Shown here in pieces: positions 21,882 through 32,075 of a stretch of DNA of 64,000 nt (position 1 is the stretch's first letter; each line of letters starts with the position of its first letter). The notes under the pieces are model-generated. The model searched no databases. It saw nothing but the letters and a program-made list of their open reading frames with translations, and had not been told where the DNA came from. This DNA comes from Fragilariopsis cylindrus CCMP1102. Its lineage: Eukaryota; Bacillariophyta; Bacillariophyceae; Bacillariales; Bacillariaceae. The stretch is taken from contig FMBT01000295.1 of the NCBI GenBank assembly GCA_900095095.1, forward strand, positions 620,001-684,000, given 5' to 3'. Both the position numbers and the translations under genes were made by a program.

Positions 21882-22680
21882 TATTGCTTAGGACTACCGC
21901 CTTACTAATAATTACTAATTTGTTTTGTTCGGTTTGATTCCTATTCCAATTCAAATAGTGGGTAGGTAACCCAACCACTGTTTTTTCTTCTCCTCTAAGC
22001 TCTTCTGTTCTATCAGAACTCCAGGTCTAACGAAATAACACGATCGATGTCAATTAGTGATTCTTTTTTCTGATTTCTGATTGCGATGTTTAAATGTCAT
22101 AACTTAACTTGCGACTACTACAGTATGTAACAACGTACTAGTATATTGGTGCAATGAAATAATGAAGTGATGATAGCAAAATTCCGATTTTTCTGATCAT
22201 GCTTAGAGCAAGCTCTTCTCCTCCTGTGACGCATGAGACACTTGATTTTTGGCGCGGTTTCAGGATGGCCCTGTGATGGCATTTTTTTGCAAAGCCCTCA
22301 ATTTCAAGGCTTATTTAATACTTTTTCAAAGCTCGGTCACGGACACAAAATTATAATTTTTATGCATACTTTTTGTTTCCTTTCTATTGATTGGATTGAT
22401 CATTCATGTTCAATGTACAATCTTCTTCCCTCTATCTAATAGACTGTAGTACTGTAGCCTAGGGGCAAGATACACTTGTACAATTGTACAAGTACCGGCG
22501 TAGCATCTATCTCCTTCTAATCTTGAGATTAATCACCTTCTCCTCCGTGATTGGTCCTATTGTTATCCAATTAGCCAATTCGGTGTCTAGCGCAAAAATC
22601 AGAATTACAAGTAAACGAGTCAATTGAATTTCTTCCGTATTGCATAAATAATAGGATATTACTGTCAATAAGTATCCACT
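21882..22680. other. Divergent intergenic region with a 20-bp palindrome
   Basis: Upstream of both the TPR-like gene (minus) and the RAB3GAP1-like gene (plus). It contains a perfect 20-bp palindrome ACTTGTACAATTGTACAAGT at 22474-22493, about 190 bp before the RAB3GAP1-like start codon. Nothing else stands out. Confidence 0.55.
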
Positions 22681-25600
22681 ATGGTGGATCATATAGAAGA
22701 AGAATACACAGATTATTCGTGTTCGACGGCCGTCGAGCGTCTCAGCCGTGATGTTGAAACGATATTACGAGCCTGGCACGTCGATCGAGGAAGTGATCAT
22801 CATGTAACCGCATCAAATAATAACGGGAATGGTAGTAGCAGCAGCAGCAATAGCAATAGCATGGCAGTCGCTACCTCTGGTGGGGATACTTCATTATCGA
22901 GTGTTCGATTAATTCGAAGTGATACTATTACCTGGAATTTAACATTAACTACTCGACAAAAAGGTCGTACAAATATAACCATTGATCTAGAATTAGCACT
23001 GTGGGATGCACCAGGAGGAGGTAGTGGGACTAATAGGAAATCTACTGCTGATACTTCTACTACCGATAATGATGGCGACGGAGAATACTACACAACATCC
23101 TCGCCAGTTGTCCGATCGTTACAAAGGAAACCCTTCGGACCTATGCCAGCTCACGACTTTCTATTTGACAATTTTTCTACTCTCTTTGGGATTGGACAGC
23201 ACATCAGTTTATCACCAATCCAACCAGATCCAATCCCTGTTGAGTTAATGGATTCTATTGGTCGTTCGATTCTTGAACGACATCATGGTGTAAACGTTGC
23301 ACCGTGGGTGTTAGCATCAACATTATCCGGGTGGTTACAAACTTCATTGAATGTTGCAACTGCAAATTGTCGTACATGTATTCCCGTCTTTGGTGTTTGG
23401 GGCGAATATCGTCCTGATGAACTAGTCGTACACACGGAACCAGAACCAATTATAACTACTGCATGGGACAACGCCGGATCGCAGAAAAAACAACAACAAA
23501 AAAGCAGGACCATTGATCGCCGTTCTTCGGTCGAAAGGGCAGGAGGAAGTGTTGGTGGTTCGCGGCGTTCTGGTCTTAGTCGACTAGATGAAGATTCCGA
23601 AAATCAAGATATATTATTGGGACAGACAATTGAAACAATAAAGAACCAACAACTAGCAGAAGAACAATTGCAAAAACAACTTGTTCGACAATCTTCATCT
23701 AGGAGTGTTGGATCAAACGGTTCCGATAGTCGAAACGACAATAAAAGTAAGAATATAGGATACAAGAAAAAGAATGGTGTTCAGCTATTTCCTCGTTGGG
23801 CCCAAGCGATTAAACGAATTGAATTTCCACCAGAACTTTTAGTTCGAACAAGTTTCCAACACGGAAATGTGCAAAATCGTCACTTTTCGCCGCCGTTTGT
23901 ATCCGGTAACGTTATATCACCGTCAATTCCACGTACATCGCAACAGCAGCAACAGCAACAGCAACGTCAACAACAACAATCAGGCAACCCGAAACGTCTT
24001 CATAAAAAACCCTGGGGGAATGGTCGTGGTGGTACTGCCAACGGAACCGGCGACAACGATGAAATGGATCGCGGTAACCATAACAACAACAGTAATGTTA
24101 ATTTATACCGCATAGGAGCGAATTTATGGGTGAGTGCATATAGTACAAAGGCTCACCGGTATCCCGATGATGGGAAAGCTAGTAGCAGCAGTGGTAATCG
24201 CGGACTAAATAAAAATGATATGATTCCATCTGCGGCGGCTGTTTTGGCTAGTAATGCTCGATTGGCAATATGGGCAGGGGTACTGTTGCAGCATTGTCCA
24301 GAAGATGCAATGGTCGTGTTGGAGGGAGCGAGACACGTGTTTAGATGGTTCAAGGAGAGAGATTGCGATTCGGATCTTCGAGGAGGAATATTAGGAGCCC
24401 TAACTAGAGAAGGCAATGATGAAAGGAACGGATATGGCTATTATTACGGTCAGTCATCGTTAAGGGGTCGTCAAACAAACTGGAGGGCGGGGGGATACGA
24501 CGAAGAGGATGACTTCACCAACAATTACAACTTCGACGATTACGACTACTTTATTTTCTATAAAAAGCAATGCCAAGACTACGTTCAAGACGTTTTCGAG
24601 GAAGCTTGGGGCTGCAAGGATAGAAGAGCACCCCTATGGGGATCCATAGATGATCCAGTCAAATCTGTTTACGCAACCACCACTTGGAATGGTAAATCGA
24701 ATGATAATGGTCGCGGAGACGGGGAAGGGAATGTAGTGGAACCTCTTCTAACTTTTCCGTTGAGAATACGATCTCGAAGAGAATTGAGTAAGCGTGACTG
24801 GGCAGAGATGGAAGAGAGCGTGGAGAAGACTATTCTCGATCCAAACAATCCGTCTCGATTTTGTGTGCAGACTTACTACGATCGAGAAACAAGTGTATCC
24901 ACATTGGCTGCCAATCAACGTTGTGTTCTAGCTGTATTTGTTCGGGCTGCGACACTTCCTAACGAAACAGTGTTGCATCATTTGACAGATGCAGACATAG
25001 TCGGCAGATGGGACAATGCTGCGGGCCGGCGAGTGGCGGCTAAACTCGCAGAACGATCCCACGTTGGAAATGGTACGAGACAAATCATTGACGCTATGGA
25101 CTGGTCAAATGCTATCGAAGAGCTCATTAGTGTTCGAGAAGCAGAATATGTAGTACATGCCGTCATGAATGGAAGTTTGACAGCTGGTATCCCCAGTTCT
25201 CCTGAGGGATATTTCAACGATAAAGATTTCTTGTCTCCCTTTCGTAAATCCGCCCCATGGGGTCGACTCTTGTCTATCCTTTTTGCTCACATGGCTCGTC
25301 TACGATCGCTCCCGTCGATGGCTTTGGTGTGGAGAGTATTTTGTCAAGAGCTCCGACGGCGCTGGGATGAACGAGAGTCTCTTCCGAACATGCAATATGT
25401 ACCCGGTTTGGACCCTCGTCCAGAGGACCTCAAGATACAACATTGCTTTTCTACTATAGAGCCAAAGGCATCATTTTCTGCTTTCTTAAATTGTTCCGAA
25501 CCTGATCCAGATGACTACAATTGTTTGATTGGCCAAAAACTTCAAGTTTTTAACTTGGGAGTTGAGTGTATTGTAGCAGGAGAGCTATTGGAAAACGAGG

Positions 25601-27405
25601 CTATGGAACAATTCCTGGAGGCAGGACAGGTACCGGCTAGTTTGGACATCAGTAACGAAATAGATGCACCTTCAATCATTCCAAGTGTGACATCTAAAAA
25701 TTCCGCTGGTCTTTCTACTGATAGGTTGACGAGTGCGAATACTGCTGGCATAGGAAAGGAAAGCTTGTCTGAGAAAGCAGATTATGGTCCACCCACTATC
25801 GATCGGGATATGGATTTTTGGGTTATGGATGAGCCTACCAATTCCCGGGCCCAGGACAATAATTTGCCAACGAATGCAACAGACGAGATGGATTTTGACT
25901 ATGTTGGTCCTCCTGCTTCTGATCTTGGTTATACAGATGACACGTCCCTGAAAGAAGATCCTTACAAAGAAAATTCGAAACAAAAGAAGAAACACTTCAT
26001 TCTAGAAGGCCTTCCTGAAGCTTGGCGTGGCTCTGCTGCGGATGAATTAGACGCATCAGACGGATCGATGGGAAGTACCGATGCCCTTACTCAAGTATAT
26101 TTCGACGCAGCCGAAGCTGGAAGTATTTTTTCAATGAAACGCGGGTTCATAACTCTTGATACAGTTTTAAATGTTCAAGACACAAAGCATCGACCAGGAG
26201 CACGTTGTCCTGTAAAGGAGATGTCAATTTCTTCTACTGGAGACCAACTATATGCTCCGTATTTACAAAGACCTCATCCTCTAACAGACGATATTCTACT
26301 TCAAAGACGGATCATGCTAGCGAAATCCGACGAAATAAGAGAGAAAAAAGGAGCACTAAAGGGAAGACTCGAGCTAGCTCATCGATTGCAGAAGCCGAAA
26401 CTACTGAGTGATATGAGTTCCTTCAAGGCGGCTAACCCAAAATGTACAATAGACGACTTTACGAAGTGGTATGGGAACCCCGGAAGTCCATTCGATTCTT
26501 ACGAAACTGATGATCCTATAAGTGACGAAATGTCTGTAACAAGTGCTTATCAAGAGTCTGCGGCTAAAAAACTTGACAAGGCTTCAGAAGCAATGCGCGT
26601 GCTGGTGTCTACTCGTGATTTTTGGGGTAAATGCTGGGAAGAAGCATCACCTACAGCTGCCGCAGAACAGCAACCCCTTTTTGACCATACAAGTACTGTT
26701 GAGATGGTAATCGACTATCTTGAACAATTGCATCCAGCCAACTTGTTGAATCAAGTTATGGCTGTAAATCTTTCCTCTGCCTACTCAGCCTTGGCTTCGT
26801 CTGCTCGAGCTACAATGAAAGTTGGAATCGTCCAATTGTCTCTAAAGAGGCTCCGGAAGAAAACTGAGAAAGCATTAAAGCTCTTATCCCAAGATTCCCT
26901 TGGAAATCTATCTCAAATAAGTGAGAGTTTTCGCATCAGTGGAGCTGGAAGCACGATGAGTGGAGCTGTGGCGTCCTCTCAATTTGCCTCTGAAGCTGCC
27001 ATTTCCGCTTGCGAAGACGCCTGTAATGCTTTGAGTGTGACTGAAACCATGATTGCTCGAGCGACGTCGTTACTTCATAAATTCAAGGGTCAATACAAAC
27101 TCGTATCCGATCTGTTGCGATTTGCTGATGGTAGCACCTTAGCTTTGACCGATCGGGCTGGACGAAACAACTTTTTGAATATTGTATTCGAGCAGCAGCA
27201 GAAAGAAAATAAGCTTGTGGACCCATCGATGGACAAACTACCGAATCCAATTCTTCGCGAGTATGTTTTTCGTAATCTTGACGATGATAACCCATGTCAA
27301 CTGGCAGTCAGATTCGGCGATGAAGTTACGAATCAGGACCAAGGAGAAAATGAGGGAGGCGTTTTACTGGCCTTGAGCAAAAGTTACTGCCAAAATGATG
27401 AATAA
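22681..27405 (+). CDS. RAB3GAP1-like Rab GTPase-activating protein catalytic subunit
   Basis: 1574 aa, single exon. The N-terminal part (about 1-250) has the RAB3GAP1 opening with FGPMPAHDFLFDNFSTLFGI and HGVNVAPWVL. The conserved catalytic region follows at about 1190-1350: PHPLTDDILLQRR, then LLSDMSSFKAANPKCTIDDF with TKWY, then W.EAP-type WEEASPTAAAEQQPLFD; these align by eye with the human protein phrase by phrase. The end LPNPILREYVFRN matches the family C-terminus. With a RAB3GAP2-type partner the family acts as GAP on Rab3 and exchange factor on Rab18, controlling ER, lipid-droplet and secretory traffic. It is about 600 residues longer than the human protein because of Ser/Asn, poly-Gln (about 421-434) and acidic inserts. 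No partner gene is in this window. Confidence 0.85.
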   Translation: MVDHIEEEYTDYSCSTAVERLSRDVETILRAWHVDRGSDHHVTASNNNGNGSSSSSNSNSMAVATSGGDTSLSSVRLIRSDTITWNLTLTTRQKGRTNITIDLELALWDAPGGGSGTNRKSTADTSTTDNDGDGEYYTTSSPVVRSLQRKPFGPMPAHDFLFDNFSTLFGIGQHISLSPIQPDPIPVELMDSIGRSILERHHGVNVAPWVLASTLSGWLQTSLNVATANCRTCIPVFGVWGEYRPDELVVHTEPEPIITTAWDNAGSQKKQQQKSRTIDRRSSVERAGGSVGGSRRSGLSRLDEDSENQDILLGQTIETIKNQQLAEEQLQKQLVRQSSSRSVGSNGSDSRNDNKSKNIGYKKKNGVQLFPRWAQAIKRIEFPPELLVRTSFQHGNVQNRHFSPPFVSGNVISPSIPRTSQQQQQQQQRQQQQSGNPKRLHKKPWGNGRGGTANGTGDNDEMDRGNHNNNSNVNLYRIGANLWVSAYSTKAHRYPDDGKASSSSGNRGLNKNDMIPSAAAVLASNARLAIWAGVLLQHCPEDAMVVLEGARHVFRWFKERDCDSDLRGGILGALTREGNDERNGYGYYYGQSSLRGRQTNWRAGGYDEEDDFTNNYNFDDYDYFIFYKKQCQDYVQDVFEEAWGCKDRRAPLWGSIDDPVKSVYATTTWNGKSNDNGRGDGEGNVVEPLLTFPLRIRSRRELSKRDWAEMEESVEKTILDPNNPSRFCVQTYYDRETSVSTLAANQRCVLAVFVRAATLPNETVLHHLTDADIVGRWDNAAGRRVAAKLAERSHVGNGTRQIIDAMDWSNAIEELISVREAEYVVHAVMNGSLTAGIPSSPEGYFNDKDFLSPFRKSAPWGRLLSILFAHMARLRSLPSMALVWRVFCQELRRRWDERESLPNMQYVPGLDPRPEDLKIQHCFSTIEPKASFSAFLNCSEPDPDDYNCLIGQKLQVFNLGVECIVAGELLENEAMEQFLEAGQVPASLDISNEIDAPSIIPSVTSKNSAGLSTDRLTSANTAGIGKESLSEKADYGPPTIDRDMDFWVMDEPTNSRAQDNNLPTNATDEMDFDYVGPPASDLGYTDDTSLKEDPYKENSKQKKKHFILEGLPEAWRGSAADELDASDGSMGSTDALTQVYFDAAEAGSIFSMKRGFITLDTVLNVQDTKHRPGARCPVKEMSISSTGDQLYAPYLQRPHPLTDDILLQRRIMLAKSDEIREKKGALKGRLELAHRLQKPKLLSDMSSFKAANPKCTIDDFTKWYGNPGSPFDSYETDDPISDEMSVTSAYQESAAKKLDKASEAMRVLVSTRDFWGKCWEEASPTAAAEQQPLFDHTSTVEMVIDYLEQLHPANLLNQVMAVNLSSAYSALASSARATMKVGIVQLSLKRLRKKTEKALKLLSQDSLGNLSQISESFRISGAGSTMSGAVASSQFASEAAISACEDACNALSVTETMIARATSLLHKFKGQYKLVSDLLRFADGSTLALTDRAGRNNFLNIVFEQQQKENKLVDPSMDKLPNPILREYVFRNLDDDNPCQLAVRFGDEVTNQDQGENEGGVLLALSKSYCQNDE

Positions 27406-29251
27406 ACTCTGTATTTCTAGCTTACGATAAGTTATATTTAATCAGAGAAATTAGCAATTTTATCCTTTTACCTTGATAAGTTTATGTTTAGGTAAAAGAT
27501 GTTTCTATTCAATAGTGTGCTATCCAAAATACAAAATAGGGATGCCACACTTATTGCGCCCAGGGTAGAACGACAGCCTAGAACCATTATCACATAAAAA
27601 CAATTTATAACCATAGGGCCTACTATGATGTTTATATATATTATGTAATACTGTATATATATAATATGTTTATAGTATTCTTACCTGCTCTTAGTTGAAT
27701 CCTGGAAAGCAGTTTGACGTGACTCATAGAATAAAATGTGTGAAAAAAAGCAAATAATGGAAATATAATAATACTATACATCATCAGCTACCTCATGTAT
27801 CCTCTGTCTGTTGACAAAAAATTCTACATTAATCGCGAATATTTATTATCAACAACTATGTAATGCAATTCGAAGAAGAAGTAAACATGATCAATTCATG
27901 TGTGGTGTAGAGAGTTAGTTACTCAGCCAACAAGGTTTTTCATTAGTATATATTTTAATTTTTGTTTGTTTGTTTGTCTCTGTATGATCAAATAAAGATC
28001 CATCTCCATTTACAATGTTTCTGTTGAGAAGGCAAGACTTCATGACATTCTATTGTTGTTGTAGGAGAGTAATGTTATAGGAATGAGTATCTCTTAGAAT
28101 GTGTGTGAAGTAAGAACATGCCTCTCAACAACAACAGCATTCCATTCACCTTCTTCATATACAACTACCATCATCATTGACTGGTATCAATCATTATCAA
28201 CAGCATATAACAACAACCAAAGGAAGGACAAATGTATAGAAAAAGAGAAGGCTTCCATTTAGTGTATTATTAGTAATAGTTATAACAAAGAAAGAAGCTA
28301 CACAGAAAATGAGAAGCACAAGATGCTTGTATTTGGCAATAAAATAACAATGAAGAATCACCAAATCAGTATTATTTGTTGTACTCCAGTAGTTAGATAG
28401 AGTAGATATCATTTTGTCACCATTCCTTGTTTGCCTTATTAGCTTATAATTAATCTACTGCATGCAATGCTTCCTGCTTCTATTGATGTTAACATTCTCT
28501 GTCTTGAAATAAATGTGTGTGTGTGTGTGTGTGTGTGACTTACAAACACACCATGTGTGTCTACACGTACTACGGTAGTCATGGTTTTGCTGGCTTGGAT
28601 TCGGTCTTTTTGGACAGATTTTTTAAATCCCACTTTCGTCACCCAAAAGTTGAAAGTCATTCGGTTCGCTATTAGCGTCAAGTCATGGCTTGTGTTCTTG
28701 GATTCTTCGATTTGTTATGGACAGATTTTTTAAATCCCACTTTCGCACCCAAAAAAAGTCACCGGTTGCAGTTAAGAGCGCCCACACGACAGTCACTGCG
28801 TCCAAAATAAGCACGTATATTGTAGTATGCTTATTATTTATTGCCTGCTACCGTATTTTAGTCCGGTTAATTTTTGAATTGAACACTTTTGTTTCTGTTG
28901 ACAAATGCGACCAACACGGTCCAACTCTGTTGGTTGTTTTTAGAGAACTAATTTTCGCGGGAATGTTGTTATGTGTCATTAAATAGGATAGCGTTATTTT
29001 GTCGATGTAGAAGCAACGGACGTGCTTTATGAGATATGTGTACAATGTACTGTACTGCGTACAGTATGTGTTCTCTCCAGCCTTTAATTTGTGATTATGC
29101 TGTTCAGGAACAAATTATTTTTTATATTGTTTAAAGTTGTATGAACGTCTTTTGCAAACGGGATTTCTATTTCGCTCATAGTTTGTGATTTTGTTTGAGT
29201 GTTCTTTGTCTTCTATAACATCTCTTATAAAAAAAAAACAGCTGCATCAGC
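27406..29251. other. Intergenic region, 1.8 kb
   Basis: No gene supported. It holds TA-rich segments (27630-27670), a GT microsatellite (about 28513-28538) and the direct repeat listed at 28592-28760. ORFs of 60-98 aa here have no recognisable motifs. Confidence 0.55.
28592..28760. repeat. Direct repeat, two copies of about 65 bp spaced by about 107 bp
   Basis: Both copies contain CTTGGATTC, then an identical core of more than 30 bases starting TGGACAGATTTTTTAAATCC and ending near CACCCAAAA. The copies differ by small indels between the blocks. A local duplication of moderate age. Confidence 0.75.
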
Positions 29252-31552
29252 ATGGAAATTGTTGCTCACTATCAAAATGACGAAGATCTTTTTACGAACT
29301 CAGCATCCTCTTCCTCATTCCTAATTCGTGGTGGAACTAACACTAACAACGACGATGAAGATGATAATATTATATTCGATCCTCCAGAGATAACAAGGAT
29401 GACGGCATCCCATCATAATTCTTCTTACTACAGTAATAAATCTGCCGTTCGGGATACCTCCGATACAAGCAGACACAACCAATCGAATAATACTCGGGAT
29501 AATGGTAATAGTATTTCAAATAATACCCGGGATGGTATTATTTGTTGTAACAGTAGTAGACAAAGCATTAGTGGTTGTAGTACTGTTGTCAACACACATG
29601 ATTCTATCTTAGATTTAGAATCTCAATGCGGCGAAGGTGACGACGACGATGATGATATTTTTCCAATAATTTGTGAAGCTGAGGAAGAAGATGACGAAAA
29701 CATGATGATGATTGCATTGGTGGGTGACCAACTTCCATCCAATAGTCTTCTATTTGATGATGACGACCAAGAAGACAACTTCTACAACGATCTGAATAAT
29801 AATAATAATTCTTGTTCTTCTAGCTCGAATAAAGTTCGTTCCGTTAGTCCAAATCCAAATAACAATGAAGGAGGAGGAGGGATGAACTTGAACAAAAGCA
29901 GCAGTAGTAGTCCAGAGAAGAAAAAGAAAAAGCAATCAACAAGCAGTATCATGGATGGTTTCACGTTGTATGCTTCTGTAACTGATTCCTTTGTTGATTC
30001 ACTTTGTACGTCTACGGCATGTATCACCTCTGACAAGTATAATAAATGTTACACTAACAACAACAATAACAACAGTAACAAAAACAACAAGAATCGTAAG
30101 AACAGTAGTACCTTGTTTTCGTTCCAACAATCATGTCATTCAGCTCTTTTTGGTACTGCAAGTTGTCCCGTCGGTCAATCATCATCAGCAGCAGCAGCAG
30201 TATCGTCGTCTCATCCTGCTGCTACTGCTACTGCTAATGCTACGAGTGAACCATCATCATCATCATCGTCATCATGTAATAAGGTCGTTGTTTCTATGGA
30301 TATTTGGCAATTACTGGGATGTACCAATCCACCGGGGGAATCGGAAATGGAAGAAATATGGTCATTACGGACAACACCCGATATGCTCCGACAAGCAGGA
30401 CAACAACAGCAACAACACAATAATAAGAATAATAAGCAACATCCTGTCCGTGCATCTATCCGTAGACGATTAAAACGTATTCATCGATTACGGATGGATG
30501 ATCGTTGTGTTAGTGGAGCCAGTCGACATGGTGTTACCATAACGACCGATCAAAGTTATAATATCAATAACAATAATAACAACATGAATGATGATATCCG
30601 AAATGATATTCATAATAAACAACAACAGGAATCCTTCTGTTATCGTGCAATTGATAAATCATATTCAATGCAGATGGAACATGATCCCTTATCAAACTTT
30701 ATTGGACGAGGAATGATTGAACCGATCCCAGTAGAGTTTGAGGATGATAATGATAATGATAATGCAGAAGAAGGAATAGAAATTGATGGATATGATTCTG
30801 ATCCTGAAGTTAATTATTATTCAGCTTCCTCGTCTATGATTATAGCAGACTGTCCACTACCATCATCACCAACAAAGCGAACCGTATCGTCATCGTCGGT
30901 AGTACAAGAAGCAGTGCCTTCCACATCTCTTATCGACGACGATAACTACTTCTCAGAACAACAACACGAAGTAGTGCAACGACCGTACTCAATCCCAACG
31001 GATGAAACAGAAATGAGGTTTTTAGTCCAACAAACTTTGAATTCAACTTGGACGTTAACATGGCATCCCAATTTGGAAAATAGAAAAAAGTATAATATAT
31101 CACATAACAAACCAATGTGTATTAATATGTGGTTAGAACGTGGTACGGTGATTACTAATTCTGGTATCGTCGTGGAACCTGCCTTTATGTGGAGGGATGC
31201 ATACCAACCATTACTATTATCGCAACATAAATTGAATAATTCTACTCAAAAACCATGGTCGATGCGATTGTTGAATGCCTGCAGAGTCACACCTTGTCGT
31301 ACCATTGATCGAACGAAGTATCCAATGGCACGACAAAATTCAAGTTTCCTGTTAAATTCCTGTGGTGGAGAAGAATTTCTGTTGGAGGCAAAGGGACCTA
31401 ATGAGGTTTCTGCAATTACAGAACGATGGAAGTTAGTTATTGCTAGATTTGCTAGCCTAGCAGTTACGGAAGATGTTGGTAGGATCGCAAAAGAATTCTT
31501 CCATCCAACTTCAGAATCTAAAATGTTAACAATTACAGATGATGACTTTTGA
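29252..31552 (+). CDS. Low-complexity protein with possible PH-like C-terminal domain
   Basis: 766 aa, single exon. Residues 1-560 are Asn/Ser/Asp/Gln-rich with poly-Asn, poly-Ser and poly-Asp tracts. There is a short conserved-looking island at about 350-375 (MDIWQLLGCTNPPGESEMEE). Residues about 590-745 look ordered: TLNSTWTLTWHPNLENRK, then a segment ending FLLEAKGPNEVSAITERWKL followed by VIARFASLAV. A final strand and helix with E...W... is how pleckstrin-homology-like domains end, so lipid or protein binding at membranes is possible. That assignment is weak. No catalytic motif is visible. Confidence 0.6.
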   Translation: MEIVAHYQNDEDLFTNSASSSSFLIRGGTNTNNDDEDDNIIFDPPEITRMTASHHNSSYYSNKSAVRDTSDTSRHNQSNNTRDNGNSISNNTRDGIICCNSSRQSISGCSTVVNTHDSILDLESQCGEGDDDDDDIFPIICEAEEEDDENMMMIALVGDQLPSNSLLFDDDDQEDNFYNDLNNNNNSCSSSSNKVRSVSPNPNNNEGGGGMNLNKSSSSSPEKKKKKQSTSSIMDGFTLYASVTDSFVDSLCTSTACITSDKYNKCYTNNNNNNSNKNNKNRKNSSTLFSFQQSCHSALFGTASCPVGQSSSAAAAVSSSHPAATATANATSEPSSSSSSSCNKVVVSMDIWQLLGCTNPPGESEMEEIWSLRTTPDMLRQAGQQQQQHNNKNNKQHPVRASIRRRLKRIHRLRMDDRCVSGASRHGVTITTDQSYNINNNNNNMNDDIRNDIHNKQQQESFCYRAIDKSYSMQMEHDPLSNFIGRGMIEPIPVEFEDDNDNDNAEEGIEIDGYDSDPEVNYYSASSSMIIADCPLPSSPTKRTVSSSSVVQEAVPSTSLIDDDNYFSEQQHEVVQRPYSIPTDETEMRFLVQQTLNSTWTLTWHPNLENRKKYNISHNKPMCINMWLERGTVITNSGIVVEPAFMWRDAYQPLLLSQHKLNNSTQKPWSMRLLNACRVTPCRTIDRTKYPMARQNSSFLLNSCGGEEFLLEAKGPNEVSAITERWKLVIARFASLAVTEDVGRIAKEFFHPTSESKMLTITDDDF

Positions 31553-32075
31553 GATTGATTGATTATTGAGTAACGAGTTTATGAGAGACGAAAATAAAGC
31601 TGAACGAAACGAACTTATAGAATAAAGTATTTTCAATACTACTGGCTGGATCTTAGAAAAGATCAGTATGTGTTGTTAATAGTAGAATAGTAGAATATTA
31701 TGTTAATTATTATCTGTACTGTACGAACCTTTTGTAGACTATTGTGCTGGTTAACGGTATCCATCTATATCTGCGCAATTGTATTCTATAGAACACGACT
31801 AATATCTAATAGGAATTAGAAAATTTCCGTATTTCTTCTTATTTTAAATTAATATACTATTTCACTTAGTTAATATTCTTGACACATAAGATGTTTCTAA
31901 TATGTTTATTGGTACATTATTATTTTATTTCATTTCAGTTCTTGGTGCTATGTTGTGCGTGTGCTGTGTGCTTTTAATATACAAAGATGAGAAGACTGAA
32001 CGATTTTTATAAAATAGATAGAGATGGCAGCGGGTCAACAACGTAACCAACTGTGATATGCAAGTAATGTTGACA
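31553..32075. other. Tail-to-tail intergenic region
   Basis: AT-rich, no ORF or repeat that I can support. Confidence 0.6.
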
